DNA from: Acinetobacter baylyi DSM 14961 = CIP 107474
GTDB lineage: Bacteria; Pseudomonadota; Gammaproteobacteria; Pseudomonadales; Moraxellaceae
Assembly (NCBI RefSeq): GCF_000368685.1
Contig: NZ_KB849628.1
Location: 124,001-188,000 of the forward strand
DNA: 64,000 bases
Direction of reading: 5' to 3'
Shown here: one piece after another, positions 35,848 through 45,144 of the stretch
Position numbering within the stretch: position 1 is the first letter of the stretch
Layout: every line of letters starts with the position of its first letter
The notes under the pieces: model-generated
Seen by the model: only the letters and a program-made list of their open reading frames with translations
What the model was told of the DNA's origin: nothing
The model's database searches: none
Translations under genes and position numbers: made by a program

Positions 35848-36366
35848 TTAAAATACATGATAAATCGGATCATCTGGCCACTGCCCACCAATTGGTGTTC
35901 TACTTCCAAAATGTTTCGCTTTATCAATCCGCATTGTGGATTGTTCACTTACCCAATCATAAATTACGGTACGCTTTGACACGCGCCATTCACCGTCTCT
36001 TTTTTCAAAATAATCGGCATAACGTCCCCAAAGCATCACTTCTTGCATTTCTCCATTGGCATTGGGTGATCGTTGTACAGCACTAAATTTAGACTCTACA
36101 TGAGCAAAATCGACATGATAATCAATCAGAATATTGGTAATCTGATGGATGCTCACTTCAAAATGCGGGAGTGCCTGCATGGCATAGGTGATAAACCCGG
36201 TCGCACTACCTGTATAAGCACCGTGGCAGTCTGTGGCATCGGGCCAGTAAGATGCACGCAATGCTGCCTCGTCGGCATTATCGATCCCTTTACAGTAAAG
36301 ATAAAGACAGTCTTGAATTGCGATTTTATCGAGTAATTCCTGAATTTTTTCAGGTTGAATGTCCAT
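35848..36366 (-). CDS. NTF2/SnoaL-like protein
   Basis: 172 residues from ATG 36366, chosen for its AAAGGA ribosome site at 10 bp; upstream starts exist in frame. The cone-shaped NTF2-like fold is suggested by YLYCKGIDNADEAALRASYWPDA at the start and by ADYFEKRDGEWRVSKRTVIYDW at the end. Relatives include dehydratases, isomerases and ring-hydroxylating-oxygenase beta subunits. Without an alpha subunit nearby, a dehydratase/isomerase role in the pathway is more likely. A candidate IclR operator lies 75 bp upstream. Confidence 0.72.
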   Translation of the reverse strand: MDIQPEKIQELLDKIAIQDCLYLYCKGIDNADEAALRASYWPDATDCHGAYTGSATGFITYAMQALPHFEVSIHQITNILIDYHVDFAHVESKFSAVQRSPNANGEMQEVMLWGRYADYFEKRDGEWRVSKRTVIYDWVSEQSTMRIDKAKHFGSRTPIGGQWPDDPIYHVF

Positions 36367-36440
36367 ATAACACATGTCCTTTGAAGTTATTTTCTTTAAT
36401 TTAATCAAATGGATAAATTGTGCAATAAATGCACTGAATT

Positions 36441-36454
36441 TTCACATATGTGAA
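36441..36454. promoter_or_regulatory. 14-bp dyad TTCACATATGTGAA, candidate IclR operator 1
   Basis: Perfect palindrome between the divergent NTF2-like and AraC genes. Related copies occur at 37457, 43179, 47251 and 50655. Confidence 0.55.
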
Positions 36455-36661
36455 TATCGGACGATTTGAGCACAAGCTCTTTTACTTAAAAATTCCTGAA
36501 CGTAATATGATTTTCAGACACAGTTATTACTGTTGTCGGATGGATGAAGTCGTCAATACATCCAGTCAAAACGATAAAAACACTATTTTGTTAGATTAAA
36601 CGGCCATCGGGAAAGATGGACCAAATGCTATACGTCTAATCGGACAAATTGAGTATCAAGG

Positions 36662-37318
36662 ATGACAGAAATGAATCAGATCAATCTGGAAATTTCCGCC
36701 AATCGACCATTGGTCGATGAACAGCAACAAGTACATCTTCGTCAGCATGAATGCTCTTCTAATACCAAAGAATATGCTGTTCAAACCTCACATTACTATC
36801 GTTTGCAAATCGATACGCAGCGTGCGCTGAGTATTATAGAAGCAAATACCTCATCAACTCCTTTGCTACAATCGCCTTTAGATACAACAGTAGAGGAGCA
36901 AACTCAACAAGAGATTTCAAGCTATATTTTAAGTACATGGATCAAACTCGAAGAAGATAAACTCCGTCAGTCTATGTGTATTACACCCAAATACATCAAG
37001 CTAGCCGAGCAATATATTCGCAACAATATTCGGCAGTCACCGCTTAAAATTGAAGAAATTGCTGCTTATGCCAATGTCAGTATTCGTACACTCAGTAGTG
37101 GATTTCGCAAGTATCGAAATATCTCACCCAGTTTATTCATTCGTGACTTACGCCTAGAAATGGTACGCGAGGAATTACTTAACGCGGGGGGAGGCAAAAG
37201 TATAGCTGAAATTGCGTATGCTTCTGGGTATTTAAATCTGGGTACTTTTATTCGCTTATATAAACAAAAATTCAGAGAATTACCTTCAACAACACTACGT
37301 TGTTATTTTAAAGAATAA
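36662..37318 (+). CDS. AraC-family transcriptional regulator
   Basis: 218 residues. The C-terminal 100 residues hold the two AraC HTHs: LKIEEIAAYANVSIRTLSSGFRKY and KSIAEIAYASGYLNLGTFIRLYKQKF. The N-terminal part (about 110 residues) is shorter than the usual sensing domain and is unlike cupin AraC_N domains; it may sense little or nothing on its own. It stands directly before the acyl-CoA ligase operon and is a candidate activator of it. Confidence 0.82.
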   Translation: MTEMNQINLEISANRPLVDEQQQVHLRQHECSSNTKEYAVQTSHYYRLQIDTQRALSIIEANTSSTPLLQSPLDTTVEEQTQQEISSYILSTWIKLEEDKLRQSMCITPKYIKLAEQYIRNNIRQSPLKIEEIAAYANVSIRTLSSGFRKYRNISPSLFIRDLRLEMVREELLNAGGGKSIAEIAYASGYLNLGTFIRLYKQKFRELPSTTLRCYFKE

Positions 37319-37348
37319 GAAAATTTTTAAATTAATGTTTAAATATAA

Positions 37349-37383
37349 CTCACGATTTTAAATCAAGAATCGTGAGGTTTTTT
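37349..37383 (+). terminator. Rho-independent terminator of the AraC gene
   Basis: 9-bp stem CTCACGATT/AATCGTGAG, loop of about 10 nt, then GG and six T. Confidence 0.85.
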
Positions 37384-37456
37384 ATTATCTAAAAATAATA
37401 AATTTTTATAATATATTTAAGCATTGAGGGTTGTATACATTTGATTTTTAGTTAAA

Positions 37457-37470
37457 ATCATATACGTGAT
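37457..37470. promoter_or_regulatory. Candidate IclR operator 2 (ATCATATACGTGAT)
   Basis: Imperfect dyad, 10 of 14 positions as in operator 1, 135 bp upstream of the acyl-CoA ligase start. Confidence 0.35.
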
Positions 37471-37604
37471 ATTGATTGTGAAATTTAATAAAAAATTGAC
37501 ATAAAATACCTTGGATTGCATGCTGTAAATAAGAAAATCTTAAAAATTAATGAAACTTTATTGGGTTTTAAATAAGAGGTTGAAGTGTACATGGAGTCTC
37601 AGAA

Positions 37605-39242
37605 ATGCAAGGATTAATGCAAAATAAACAACTTTTAATCTCGACTTTAATCGAACATGCGGGATTAAATCATCCTGAAGTACAGATTGTGTCTAGAACT
37701 TGTGAGGGCACGATACATCGCACCAATTACGCTACGCTACGTAAACGCGCTAAGCAATTGGCGAAGGCATTGCTTGCACTGGGTATTGAGTCTGGAGATC
37801 GGGTTGGAACTTTGGCGTGGAATACCTATCGACATCAAGAATTATATTTTGCTGTACCAGGAATGGGAGCTGTTTTACACACCATTAATCCACGTCTGTT
37901 TGCAGATCAAATTGAATACATTATTCAACATGCCGAAGATACAGTACTGTTTTTCGATATTACCTTTAGTACTTTACTTGAGCCGTTATTGCCTAAGCTC
38001 AAACATGTACGAGCTTTTATTGCCTTATGCGATATCGATCAGCTACCACAAAACATTCCAAACTGTTTAAGTTACGAGCAGTTGCTTCGTGAGCAAAATG
38101 ATGAATTCGAGTGGCCTGAATTTGCAGAAACTCAGGCAGCCTCCTTGTGTTATACCTCTGGAACGACGGGTAATCCTAAAGGGGTGTTATACAGTCATCG
38201 ATCAACTTTATTGCATGCTTTTACTGTATGTACCGTCGATGGATTACAGCTATCGAGAAAAGATTGTGTATTGCTCGCAGTTCCTATGTTTCATGTAAAT
38301 GCATGGGGCTTTCCTTATGCGGCGGCAATGTGTGGAGCTAAGGTCTGTTTCCCTGCTGCGCAAATTGATGCAGCCAGTTTGTGCGAATTGGCCGCACAAG
38401 AACAATGCACCATGTCGATTGGTGTACCAACGGTATGGCTCAGTGTCATGGATTATCTTGAGCATCATCCTGAAAAAACAAAACAGCTCAATATCAATCG
38501 GATTGTAATGGGCGGATCAGCCACACCACGTGCATTGATTGACCGGATTCAAAACAATTTAAATGCCACCACCATTCAGGCATGGGGCATGACCGAGACC
38601 AGCCCTATGGGGACTATTGGAAATCTGCTACCCGAACATATGGCATTAGAGCAAAGTGAACGTTTTGACATACAGTCCAAACAGGGACGTGCCATTTACG
38701 GAGTTGAGATTCGGGTGATCGATGATCACGGGCAAGTTTTAGCACGTGATGGCGTGAGTGCTGGACATTTACAAGTACGTGGGCCTTGGATTGTGAGTGC
38801 CTATTTTAAGGCGGATGAACAAAACATACTCGATGCCCATGGCTGGTTCAGTACGGGAGATATTGCTTGTATTTCGGCAGAGGGATATTTACAAATTACC
38901 GACCGATCTAAAGATGTCATTAAGTCAGGGGGCGAGTGGATCAGTTCGATCGATTTAGAAAATACAGCTGTGGCGCACCCTGCCATTCAGGAAGCTGCGG
39001 TGATCGGGTTAAACCACAGTAAATGGCAAGAACGGCCTTTACTGGTGGCAATTAAACGCCCAGATATGCAAATCGATGAACAGGAATTGATTCATTTTCT
39101 GTCAAAACGGGTAGCTAAATGGTGGCTTCCAGATGATGTGGTGTTTGTTCAATCACTGCCACACACGGCGACCGGAAAATTACAAAAAAATGTGTTACGC
39201 GAACAGTTTAAGGATTTTGTCTTCAGTTCAGACCGATCATGA
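37605..39242 (+). CDS. AMP-forming acyl-CoA ligase (medium/long-chain type)
   Basis: 545 residues, ANL superfamily. P-loop motif [12 protein letters not shown] near 182, the A5-like [10 protein letters not shown]8-like GWFSTGDI and the C-terminal lysine motif TATGKLQK are all present. The sequence type is that of AlkK-like fatty-acyl ligases ([15 protein letters not shown]). It activates a carboxylic acid with ATP and CoA for beta-oxidation. First gene of an operon with two acyl-CoA dehydrogenases and a hydratase. Start chosen by the GGAG site 8 bp upstream. Confidence 0.9.
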   Translation: MQGLMQNKQLLISTLIEHAGLNHPEVQIVSRTCEGTIHRTNYATLRKRAKQLAKALLALGIESGDRVGTLAWNTYRHQELYFAVPGMGAVLHTINPRLFADQIEYIIQHAEDTVLFFDITFSTLLEPLLPKLKHVRAFIALCDIDQLPQNIPNCLSYEQLLREQNDEFEWPEFAETQAASLCYTSGTTGNPKGVLYSHRSTLLHAFTVCTVDGLQLSRKDCVLLAVPMFHVNAWGFPYAAAMCGAKVCFPAAQIDAASLCELAAQEQCTMSIGVPTVWLSVMDYLEHHPEKTKQLNINRIVMGGSATPRALIDRIQNNLNATTIQAWGMTETSPMGTIGNLLPEHMALEQSERFDIQSKQGRAIYGVEIRVIDDHGQVLARDGVSAGHLQVRGPWIVSAYFKADEQNILDAHGWFSTGDIACISAEGYLQITDRSKDVIKSGGEWISSIDLENTAVAHPAIQEAAVIGLNHSKWQERPLLVAIKRPDMQIDEQELIHFLSKRVAKWWLPDDVVFVQSLPHTATGKLQKNVLREQFKDFVFSSDRS

Positions 39243-39265
39243 AGACGTATTAAAGGAAGCGAATA

Positions 39266-40369
39266 ATGTCAAAGTTAATGATTGAAGATAGCGACGGCGT
39301 ATTGGGTATGTTGCAAGAGAGTGTCCATAGCTTCGCACAGCAATTTCCCGGCCCTAAAGGTTTAAGACAAATTCGAGAGGCGAATGGGGCTGCGAATCGT
39401 CGACAGTGGCAAGCCATGGTAGATGCTGGATGGATTGGGTTGTTATTACCTGAAGCGATGGGCGGTGCTGGTTTAAGTTTGCGTGAACAGGTCGTGATCA
39501 GTCATGCATTAGGCGAGGCCTTGATCGTTTCGCCTATGGTCACTGCATCGGTTCAAAGCAGTTCAATCTTGGCACAGCTCGTACCGAGTCAAGAGCGTGA
39601 TCGGTTGGTGTCAGGATTAATCGATGGCACGGTGTGTGTCGTCTCGAGTGTGAACAGCATACTGAAGCTGACGACTCAGGCGAATGCGCTGGTTTTAAAT
39701 GGTGTATGTGAACACCTAGAGGCAGCAGGCTTAGTGACTGACTATCTGCTTTTGGCGCATGATCATACGCAGCAGTATCTGCTCAGTATTCCCGCAGAGC
39801 GTGTTGCTCAAATGAAACGTGATCGCCCTGCTGTAGATGGTACTTGTTTATCTGCGCTACATTTTGAACACTTCAATATTGTCGCTGAACAGATTTTAGC
39901 GGCAGGAGATCTGAATCTAATTGCTCAGAATGCGCTCAATGCTGCACGGTTAGCAGTGTCAGCAGAACTGGCTGGATTGGCCAGCGGTGCATTTTCAATG
40001 ACCAGTGAATATACCCAACAACGAGTTCAATTTGGCAAACCGATTGCCAGCTTTCAAGCGATTCAACATCGTTTAGTCGATATGTGGACCAAGGCTGAAT
40101 TTGCATGTGCAAGCATTGACAACGCGATTGAATGCTTAAATTTAGAAGACAAGACCAAAGCCCATATGGCGATTCTGGCCGCCAAAATTCGTTGTAGTGA
40201 TGCAGCCACCATAATTGCTCGCCAAGCCGTCCATTTATTTGGTGCTATGGGATTTACCGACGAATGCGACATTGGTTTATATCTCAAACGTGCAGTCAAT
40301 CTGGCGGCCTCGCTGGGCGATGCAGAAAGCTTAAGACTTCAGTTTATCGAAATGGAACGTGCCGCCTAG
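39266..40369 (+). CDS. Acyl-CoA dehydrogenase, FadE-like subunit 1
   Basis: 367 residues. N-terminal helical domain (VDAGWIGLLLPEAMGGAGLSL), a short middle domain, and a C-terminal helical domain with QRVQFGKPIASFQAIQHRLVDM and RQAVHLFGAMGFTDECDIGLYLKR. The middle beta domain is shortened and divergent, as in one subunit of heteromeric acyl-CoA dehydrogenases; it may pair with the enzyme at 41169. Oxidises an acyl-CoA to the enoyl-CoA with FAD. Strong AAAGGAAG ribosome site. Confidence 0.87.
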   Translation: MSKLMIEDSDGVLGMLQESVHSFAQQFPGPKGLRQIREANGAANRRQWQAMVDAGWIGLLLPEAMGGAGLSLREQVVISHALGEALIVSPMVTASVQSSSILAQLVPSQERDRLVSGLIDGTVCVVSSVNSILKLTTQANALVLNGVCEHLEAAGLVTDYLLLAHDHTQQYLLSIPAERVAQMKRDRPAVDGTCLSALHFEHFNIVAEQILAAGDLNLIAQNALNAARLAVSAELAGLASGAFSMTSEYTQQRVQFGKPIASFQAIQHRLVDMWTKAEFACASIDNAIECLNLEDKTKAHMAILAAKIRCSDAATIIARQAVHLFGAMGFTDECDIGLYLKRAVNLAASLGDAESLRLQFIEMERAA

Positions 40370-40392
40370 GCGCTGCAATAAAGGAATACAAT

Positions 40393-41169
40393 ATGCTAAA
40401 TCAATTAATTAAAACCGAAATCTCTCAGCATGTGGCGGTGGTTACGCTCAATAATCCACCCGTCAATGCCCAGTCTCGCGAGTTTGTTGAAGAGCTCATC
40501 AGCGTATTTGATGAGTTAAATGATACGCCCGAAGTGCGTGTGATTGTACTAACGGGGCAGGGCAAAGTTTTTTCTGCCGGTGCAGATATCAAATCACGCG
40601 GCAATGTCGGAGAGATTCCAGGAGAAACCTATCGACATTTGCGCCGTACCCGTGAAGTCGGCTTTTGTATTATGGAATCGAACAAGCCCGTCATTGCCGC
40701 TGTCAATGGTCCTGCTTTAGGTGCTGGATTGGGCTTGGTACTGTGTTCAGACATTATTCTGGCCTCAGAAAATGCTGTATTTGGTTTGCCTGAAATTGAT
40801 ATTGGGCTAATGGGTGGGGTGCGTCATACCATGCGCTTATTTCCACATTCATTAACACGTCGAATGGTACTTTCAGGCTATCGAGTAACAGCAGCAGAAT
40901 TATACCGTCGCGGCATTATCGAGGCGTGTACCACGCCTGATCAACTCATGGAAGAAGCATTGGCAATCGCGCACAGTATTGCCAGTAAGAGTCCAGCAGC
41001 ATTGAAGCTGGCCAAACGTGCCATCAATACGGTCGAAACCATGGGGCTCAAGGAGGGGTATCGATTTGAGCAAAATCTCACGGTTGAAATGACTCGTCAC
41101 GAAGATTCTAAAGAGGCGATGCGTGCGTTTTTAGAAAAACGTCAACCTGTATTTAAGGATAGCGTGTAA
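40393..41169 (+). CDS. Enoyl-CoA hydratase/isomerase
   Basis: 258 residues from ATG 40393 (AAGGAATAC site); the upstream open frame overlaps the previous gene. Crotonase features: oxyanion-hole segment KVFSAGADIKSRG, NGPALGAGLGLVLCSDI and the LPEIDIGLMGG region. One of the two classical catalytic Glu positions is at PEIDIG. Adds water to, or isomerises, an enoyl-CoA. It ends in a one-base overlap with the following dehydrogenase. Confidence 0.88.
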   Translation: MLNQLIKTEISQHVAVVTLNNPPVNAQSREFVEELISVFDELNDTPEVRVIVLTGQGKVFSAGADIKSRGNVGEIPGETYRHLRRTREVGFCIMESNKPVIAAVNGPALGAGLGLVLCSDIILASENAVFGLPEIDIGLMGGVRHTMRLFPHSLTRRMVLSGYRVTAAELYRRGIIEACTTPDQLMEEALAIAHSIASKSPAALKLAKRAINTVETMGLKEGYRFEQNLTVEMTRHEDSKEAMRAFLEKRQPVFKDSV

Positions 41170-42317
41170 TGACAAACTGGAATGCATTATCAGACGACGA
41201 GTTTCGTCAGATTTTTAGAGATTGGGTACTTGAAAATTGCCCAGAATCGCTACGGTATATGCGCAAGCAGCGTCCACTTTATGAAGAGGTAAAGGAATGG
41301 TATCAGGCTTTGGCCAATAAAGGTTGGCTTGCGCCAGTATGGCCTGTCGAATACGGTGGAATGGGTTTAAATCCTGCCAAACACATGATTTATGTCGAAG
41401 AATGGGGACGTCTTGGTTGCCCTCGTATCCCAGACCATGGAATCGGATTAACCGGCCCATTGCTGTTGCAGTACGGAACAGATGCGCAAAAGCAATACTT
41501 TTTACCACGTATTTTGTCGGGTGAGGATATGTGGTGTCAGGGGTATTCAGAACCCAATGCTGGATCTGATCTGGCGAGCTTACGCACACATGCGGTTTTA
41601 GAGGGCGATGAGTTTGTCGTCAATGGACAAAAAATCTGGACCACATTGGCCACCTGTGCCAATTGGATATTTTTGCTGGTTCGAACCGATCGAGAAGCCA
41701 AACCCCAGCGTGGCATTTCGGTCTTGCTGGTCGATATGACAAGTCCTGGCGTAGATGTGCGACCAATCGCCAATTTACGTGGAGAAGAAGACTTTTGTGA
41801 GGTGTTCTTTGACAATGTCCGTGTTCCTAAAGCAAATTTGGTGGGTGAGCTTAATCAGGGGTGGACGATTGCCAAATCAGTTTTGGGTCATGAGCGAATT
41901 TTCTTGGGGGCGCCTACACGCGCTGAAATTGCATTAGGGCGTTTAGATAAGTTGGCGGCAAGTAAAAACGCCTTTGAAGATTCAGCCTTTTTGTCACGCT
42001 ATGCACAGCTTCGTCTTGAGGTTTATGATCTCGGCTCAAGTTACGAACGTTATGCCAAGGTACTGCGAAATGGTGGAGAGTTAGGCGCAGATGTTTCGGT
42101 GCTCAAGATTGTGGCGACAGAGCTTTATCAGCGCATCACAGAGGAAATGCTTGCCCTCGCAGGTGAAGAAGCACGTTATAACGATGATATTCAAACCAGC
42201 TTAGGTGCTGTCGATGCGATGAATCTGTTTCTAGACTCACGTGCACCTGCCATTTTTGGTGGATCCAACGAAATCCAGCGTAATATTTTGGCCAAAGCCG
42301 TACTGCAATTGCCTTAA
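41169..42317 (+). CDS. Acyl-CoA dehydrogenase, FadE-like subunit 2
   Basis: 382 residues, full domain set: N-terminal helices (ANKGWLAPVWPVEYGGMGL), middle domain with CQGYSEPNAGSDLASL and VVNGQKIWTT (FAD/substrate face), and C-terminal FGGSNEIQRNILAKAVL. The start codon shares a base with the stop of the hydratase, so the two are translationally coupled. It fits a partner for the protein at 39266, as in sterol- or terpenoid-side-chain heteromeric dehydrogenases; this pairing is inferred. Confidence 0.9.
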   Translation: MTNWNALSDDEFRQIFRDWVLENCPESLRYMRKQRPLYEEVKEWYQALANKGWLAPVWPVEYGGMGLNPAKHMIYVEEWGRLGCPRIPDHGIGLTGPLLLQYGTDAQKQYFLPRILSGEDMWCQGYSEPNAGSDLASLRTHAVLEGDEFVVNGQKIWTTLATCANWIFLLVRTDREAKPQRGISVLLVDMTSPGVDVRPIANLRGEEDFCEVFFDNVRVPKANLVGELNQGWTIAKSVLGHERIFLGAPTRAEIALGRLDKLAASKNAFEDSAFLSRYAQLRLEVYDLGSSYERYAKVLRNGGELGADVSVLKIVATELYQRITEEMLALAGEEARYNDDIQTSLGAVDAMNLFLDSRAPAIFGGSNEIQRNILAKAVLQLP

Positions 42318-42324
42318 CCATTCA

Positions 42325-42358
42325 TTCATGCCCATTCGCATCAGCGTATGGGCATGAA
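42325..42358. terminator. Hairpin between convergent dehydrogenase and IclR genes
   Basis: 11-bp perfect stem TTCATGCCCAT/ATGGGCATGAA with a 12-nt loop and no T run; probably slows or ends transcription from both sides. Confidence 0.45.
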
Positions 42359-42371
42359 ATGCTGATGTACT

Positions 42372-43151
42372 TTAGTGAGCCAGTTCGATTGGTTGATGAA
42401 AGCTGTCGCTCTTTTTGAGTTGCTGCACGCCATTGAGTAATAGTTCTAAATAGCGGTCGTAATTTTGCTTAATTCTGTCAAGTGCACCACCAAGCCCCAT
42501 CGTTACAGGCTGTCCCTGAATGGTCATTGGAAGCAAGACACAAATGGTACCACCACCGACAAAAGGAATGTGTTCGGCACTGGCGTAGCCTTGTTCACGG
42601 ACTTGGCGAATCCGTGCCATCATATCGTCTACCTCAAAACGAATACCATCTTTTTGCGTGATTGTATTGGCTCGCCGTACGGTATTGTCGATGGCTTTGT
42701 CGTTCATGGTCGACATCAGCATCCAACCATTTGATGACATTGTCAGCGGTCGTATAGCATTTTCATCTACATGAAAACGCAGTGCATGAACAGATTCTAT
42801 GATCTGAATATATTGCAGATAAATATCATTTTTGGTGGCAATCGCTACAGTCTCACCCGTTTCCATGTGAATATCCTGCAAAACTTCCAGAATATCCCGT
42901 GAAGAAAATAAGCTGTTGGCGATCCAGTCGCCGAGCGCTGAGACCTTGAGTGTAGGAAAATACAAACGCTCTTTGCGATTGAAATTCAGATATCCCAACG
43001 AAATTAACGTTTTTAAAAGCACAGTGGTACTCGACTGTGGATAACCCAGCGCAATCGAGATTTCACTCATCGATCGCGGCTGTTTGACGGCGCGAAAAAA
43101 TTCCATAATTTCAAGTGCTCGCATAGCAGATTTGACTTGCGAAGATTGCAT
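42372..43151 (-). CDS. IclR-family transcriptional regulator
   Basis: 259 residues. N-terminal winged HTH (ALEIMEFFRAVKQPRSMSEISIALGYPQSSTTVLLKTLISLGYL), then the GAF-like effector domain with ETVAIATKNDIYLQYIQII. AAGGAGTT ribosome site. IclR proteins in Acinetobacter (PobR, PcaU) control aromatic catabolism; this one lies in the middle of the island, divergent from the SDR operon, with a dyad in the shared promoter region. Confidence 0.9.
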   Translation of the reverse strand: MQSSQVKSAMRALEIMEFFRAVKQPRSMSEISIALGYPQSSTTVLLKTLISLGYLNFNRKERLYFPTLKVSALGDWIANSLFSSRDILEVLQDIHMETGETVAIATKNDIYLQYIQIIESVHALRFHVDENAIRPLTMSSNGWMLMSTMNDKAIDNTVRRANTITQKDGIRFEVDDMMARIRQVREQGYASAEHIPFVGGGTICVLLPMTIQGQPVTMGLGGALDRIKQNYDRYLELLLNGVQQLKKSDSFHQPIELAH

Positions 43152-43178
43152 CGCTTTAACTCCTTTTTAGCTGTAAAT

Positions 43179-43192
43179 ATCACATCTGTGAA
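43179..43192. promoter_or_regulatory. Candidate IclR operator 3 (ATCACATCTGTGAA)
   Basis: 12 of 14 positions as operator 1. Lies 28 bp upstream of the iclR start and 131 bp upstream of the SDR gene, right for autoregulation. Confidence 0.5.
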
Positions 43193-43322
43193 ATTTATTT
43201 GCATATCCATATTTTTATTGTCTCTGGTTAGCATCACGTGACACGATATATTTGTCAAGCAGGTCGAAGCGAAACTTCCCGCATCAACCTAAGCAAGGAT
43301 CAGCAGAATAAGGATATAACAC

Positions 43323-44078
43323 ATGCAAAAACTCAAAGGAAAAGTGGCATTGGTGACCGGAGGTGGTCGTGGTATTGGACGTGCAATATGTGAAGCCATG
43401 GCCAAAGAGGGCGCACGAGTCGGTGTTTTAGATCTTAAGCATGAGGTTGCACTTGAGTCGGTCAATGCCATTCAGGCGCAAGGCGGTGAAGCTATCGCTT
43501 TGGTTGGCAATGTGGCGCAGCGTGAAGACCTGATCAATGCCGTAACCACATTAAAACAGCAATTTGGTGCCCCAGATATTTTGGTCAATAACGCCATGTG
43601 GAACCGTTATGGTCCACTCATGGATCAAAATGAAAGCATGATTGATCGCATGATTGATGTCGGACTAAAAGGTGTGGTTTGGGGATATCAGGCGGTTTTA
43701 AACGACATGATTAAACAAGGGGGTGGCAGCATCATCAATATTGGGTCGCCGTCCTCTGTATTGGCCATGCGTCATGGCGTTATGTATAGCGCCATTAAAA
43801 GTGCAGTTTCAGGTTTAACACGCTCTGGGGCTGCAGAATTTGGTGAGTTCAATATTCGCGTCAATGCGATTGCACCCAGTTCAACACCGACTGAAGGTGC
43901 CAAACTGGTCGTTTCCGAAGAAGCATGGGAGCGCCGTCGACAACGTATTCCGTTAGGCCGGTTGTGTGCAGCAGATGATGTCGCAAAAGCCGCCGTTTTT
44001 TTAGCTAGTGATGACTCCAGCTTCATTTCGGGCGATGTCCTGTTTGTGGATGGTGCCAGTACCTACGCGTTTTCTTAA
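43323..44078 (+). CDS. Short-chain dehydrogenase/reductase
   Basis: 251 residues, classical SDR. Cofactor loop TGGGRGIGRA, NNA motif (LVNNAMWN), Ser in INIGSPSS and catalytic MYSAIKSA (Tyr-x-x-x-Lys). Asp after the second strand (VLDLKHE) favours NAD(H). Likely an alcohol dehydrogenase of the pathway, for example cyclic alcohol to ketone. Opens the second operon of the island. Confidence 0.9.
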   Translation: MQKLKGKVALVTGGGRGIGRAICEAMAKEGARVGVLDLKHEVALESVNAIQAQGGEAIALVGNVAQREDLINAVTTLKQQFGAPDILVNNAMWNRYGPLMDQNESMIDRMIDVGLKGVVWGYQAVLNDMIKQGGGSIINIGSPSSVLAMRHGVMYSAIKSAVSGLTRSGAAEFGEFNIRVNAIAPSSTPTEGAKLVVSEEAWERRRQRIPLGRLCAADDVAKAAVFLASDDSSFISGDVLFVDGASTYAFS

Positions 44079-44241
44079 GTTTTTTGTTGGTCAATTAACC
44101 GCAAAAAATGCGTTCAAGTCGATTTAAAAATAACGCTGAAAAGATACTGAAAGATCAATTTCAGGCATAACAAAAAAACAGGACAACACGCCACAGTATG
44201 TTGAATTTAAACAACTGATGGTCGTAACAAGGTGATTCAGG

Positions 44242-45135
44242 ATGACAATTACATATACGCGCATCGGTGAATATCCCGATTTGTTGGGCGAAAGTCCAGT
44301 CTGGGATGCACAGCATGGCTGTCTCTATTGGGTAGATAGTGTCGGTTGCAGCATTCGCAGGTATACACCAGCGACACAACGTTTTGATCAATGGAAAACA
44401 CCCTCAGTCATCGGTTGTGTGGCACTGGGTCAGAACAATACTTTAATTGCAGGACTTTCCGATGGCTTTTATCAGCTCGATCTCGCTACTGGACAATTCT
44501 CAGAAATTATGTTGCCCGTTCCACCTAATCCTGAAATTCGCTTTAACGATGGGCGTATCGATCGTTACGGTAATTTTGTTTGTGGTTCGATGGGCATTCA
44601 TATTCAACCCGTGGGCGAATTATACCGATTGAATCGACAGGGCGAAGCAGAAAAACTGGCCAATGGAATTCGTATTTCGAACAGTATCGCGTTTAGTCCA
44701 GACGGCAAAATTTTTTATTTTGCAGACAGTCTCGATCAAAAAATTCGTGCCTACGAATATGGCGATGGTAACCAGCCTTTAACTTCAGCACGCATTTTTG
44801 CTGAAACCGCCATTTTAGGTTCAGCACCAGATGGCGCCACAGTGGATGCAGAAGGTTATTTATGGGTTGCGCTGGTACAGGCCGGAAAAATTGCCCGGTT
44901 TGCGCCAAATGGTGTGCTGGATCGCTTAATAAAATCGCCCGTAGATATGCCATCTTGCTTGGCATTTGGCGGAGAGGCACTCGGAACGTTGTATGTCACA
45001 TCGATTAAAAATTCGGGAACTGGTCGCATCATTTCGCGCCATCCAGATGGTGGTTACTTATTTGCAATTGAAGGGCTTGGGGTGCAAGGCATTGCTGAAC
45101 CTCGTTATCAACAATCAATCGTTTCAGCAACATAG
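44242..45135 (+). CDS. SMP-30/gluconolactonase-family lactonase
   Basis: 297 residues, six-bladed propeller type. Metal ligands appear in place: Glu in LGESPVWD, Asn in RFNDGRID, Asn in ISNSIAFSPDG and Asp in SAPDGATVD. Opens lactones with Ca/Zn. Beside a luciferase-like monooxygenase and flavin reductase it is the natural candidate for opening the lactone made by a Baeyer-Villiger step. Confidence 0.88.
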   Translation: MTITYTRIGEYPDLLGESPVWDAQHGCLYWVDSVGCSIRRYTPATQRFDQWKTPSVIGCVALGQNNTLIAGLSDGFYQLDLATGQFSEIMLPVPPNPEIRFNDGRIDRYGNFVCGSMGIHIQPVGELYRLNRQGEAEKLANGIRISNSIAFSPDGKIFYFADSLDQKIRAYEYGDGNQPLTSARIFAETAILGSAPDGATVDAEGYLWVALVQAGKIARFAPNGVLDRLIKSPVDMPSCLAFGGEALGTLYVTSIKNSGTGRIISRHPDGGYLFAIEGLGVQGIAEPRYQQSIVSAT

Positions 45136-45144
45136 GAAATTATC